Part shown: positions 22,195-22,544 of the stretch, piece after piece
Position numbering within the stretch: the first letter of the stretch is position 1
Layout: every line of letters begins with the position of its first letter
The notes under the pieces: model-generated
What the model was told of the DNA's origin: nothing
Databases searched by the model: none
What the model saw: only the letters and a program-made list of their open reading frames with translations
Made by a program: the position numbers and the translations under genes
Origin: Verrucomicrobiota bacterium
GTDB lineage: Bacteria; Verrucomicrobiota; Verrucomicrobiia; Chthoniobacterales; UBA10450
Direction of reading: 5' to 3'
DNA: 22,544 nucleotides
Assembly: GCA_003218615.1 (NCBI GenBank)
Contig: QHOD01000012.1
Location: forward strand, 1-22,544

Positions 22195-22544
22195 CTAATC
22201 CAGCGGACTCTTTACCCCGATTCCCGGCTTGTTCAGCACGTGCGTGTAAATCATCGTCGTGCTCACATCTTTGTGGCCTAACAACTCCTGCACCGTCCGA
22301 ATATCGGAGCCGTTTTCCAGCAAATGCGTGGCGAAGGAATGCCGCAGGCTGTGGCAATTGGCGCGTTTGACGATTCCCGCCGCATCGACGCCACGCTTCA
22401 ACGCGCTCTGCAAAATTCCTTCCGCCATGTGATGCCGCTGTCGTTTTCCGCTGCGCGGATCGACCGAGATGCGCGAGGAGGGAAAAACGTACTGCCAGGC
22501 CCATTCCCGGCCTGCCTTCGGGTATTTGCGATTCAGCGCACCCG
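22195..22544 (-). CDS. intI: Integron integrase (IntI-type tyrosine recombinase), N-terminus beyond the window
   Basis: About 115 C-terminal residues are present, ending at TAG 22195-22197. HSLRHSFATHLLE carries the catalytic His-x-x-Arg and LLGHKDVSTTMIYTH carries the final His and the nucleophile Tyr of tyrosine recombinases. Upstream, KYPKAGREWAWQYVFPSSRISVDPRSGKRQRHH is the extra segment that separates integron integrases from XerC/D and phage integrases. The end NKPGIGVKSPLD is also typical of IntI. Such enzymes insert and excise gene cassettes at attI/attC. In the usual layout attI and the cassettes lie on the 5' side of intI, beyond 22544. No disruption is seen in the visible part. Confidence 0.92.
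   Translation of the reverse strand, partial: GALNRKYPKAGREWAWQYVFPSSRISVDPRSGKRQRHHMAEGILQSALKRGVDAAGIVKRANCHSLRHSFATHLLENGSDIRTVQELLGHKDVSTTMIYTHVLNKPGIGVKSPLD

Noticed and set aside
1..22544. CRISPR array, prophage or transposase genes
   Set aside because: No regularly spaced direct repeats, phage structural genes or transposase motifs were found; the integrase fragment is of integron type.

Overview
The window looks like part of a chromosome of a soil Verrucomicrobium, most likely near the Chthoniobacterales/Spartobacteria. This is inferred from gene content, moderately high GC, frequent lack of Shine-Dalgarno sites and many word-like inverted repeats between genes; no marker gene was compared against a database. 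Most of it is ordinary housekeeping DNA.

Layout. 1-4082 (+): the 3' end of coaBC, an 18-residue lysine-rich microprotein gene with its own ribosome site and terminator, then an inositol monophosphatase, ispF, cysS and a stand-alone left-handed beta-helix protein. 4087-5906 (-): tRNA-Ser(GGA), a HemQ-type chlorite-dismutase-family protein and a rhomboid-fold membrane protein. 6004-9782 (+): gcvT, gcvH, xseB and dxs, tightly packed or overlapping. 9824-10847 (-): RNase P RNA and a DUF456 membrane protein. 10999-15633 (+): a peroxiredoxin with a recognisable promoter, an AcnA-type aconitase and ddl. 15658-18802 (-): a DUF2071 protein, a small membrane-protein remnant and a large secreted coiled-coil/TPR protein. 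18960-21151 (+): tRNA-His, tRNA-Arg, a kelch-repeat protein that ends at a suspicious stop codon, an RRM RNA-binding protein, infA and a tiny zinc-ribbon-like protein. 21311-22039 (+): a multi-pass membrane protein. 22195-22544 (-): the C-terminal part of an integron integrase that runs off the window.

Functional links: ispF and dxs belong to the MEP isoprenoid pathway; gcvT and gcvH are two of the glycine-cleavage proteins, with gcvP absent here; coaBC, cysS, infA, rnpB and the three tRNAs are core functions; ddl serves peptidoglycan synthesis. HemQ suggests the coproporphyrin-dependent haem route.

I see no clear new multi-gene system. The points most worth checking are the lysine-rich microprotein, an aconitase that carries both a seven-base tandem repeat in its coding sequence and Ala in place of a normally invariant active-site Asp, the integron integrase at the edge (cassettes, if any, would lie outside), and about ten different inverted-repeat elements that fill almost every intergenic gap.
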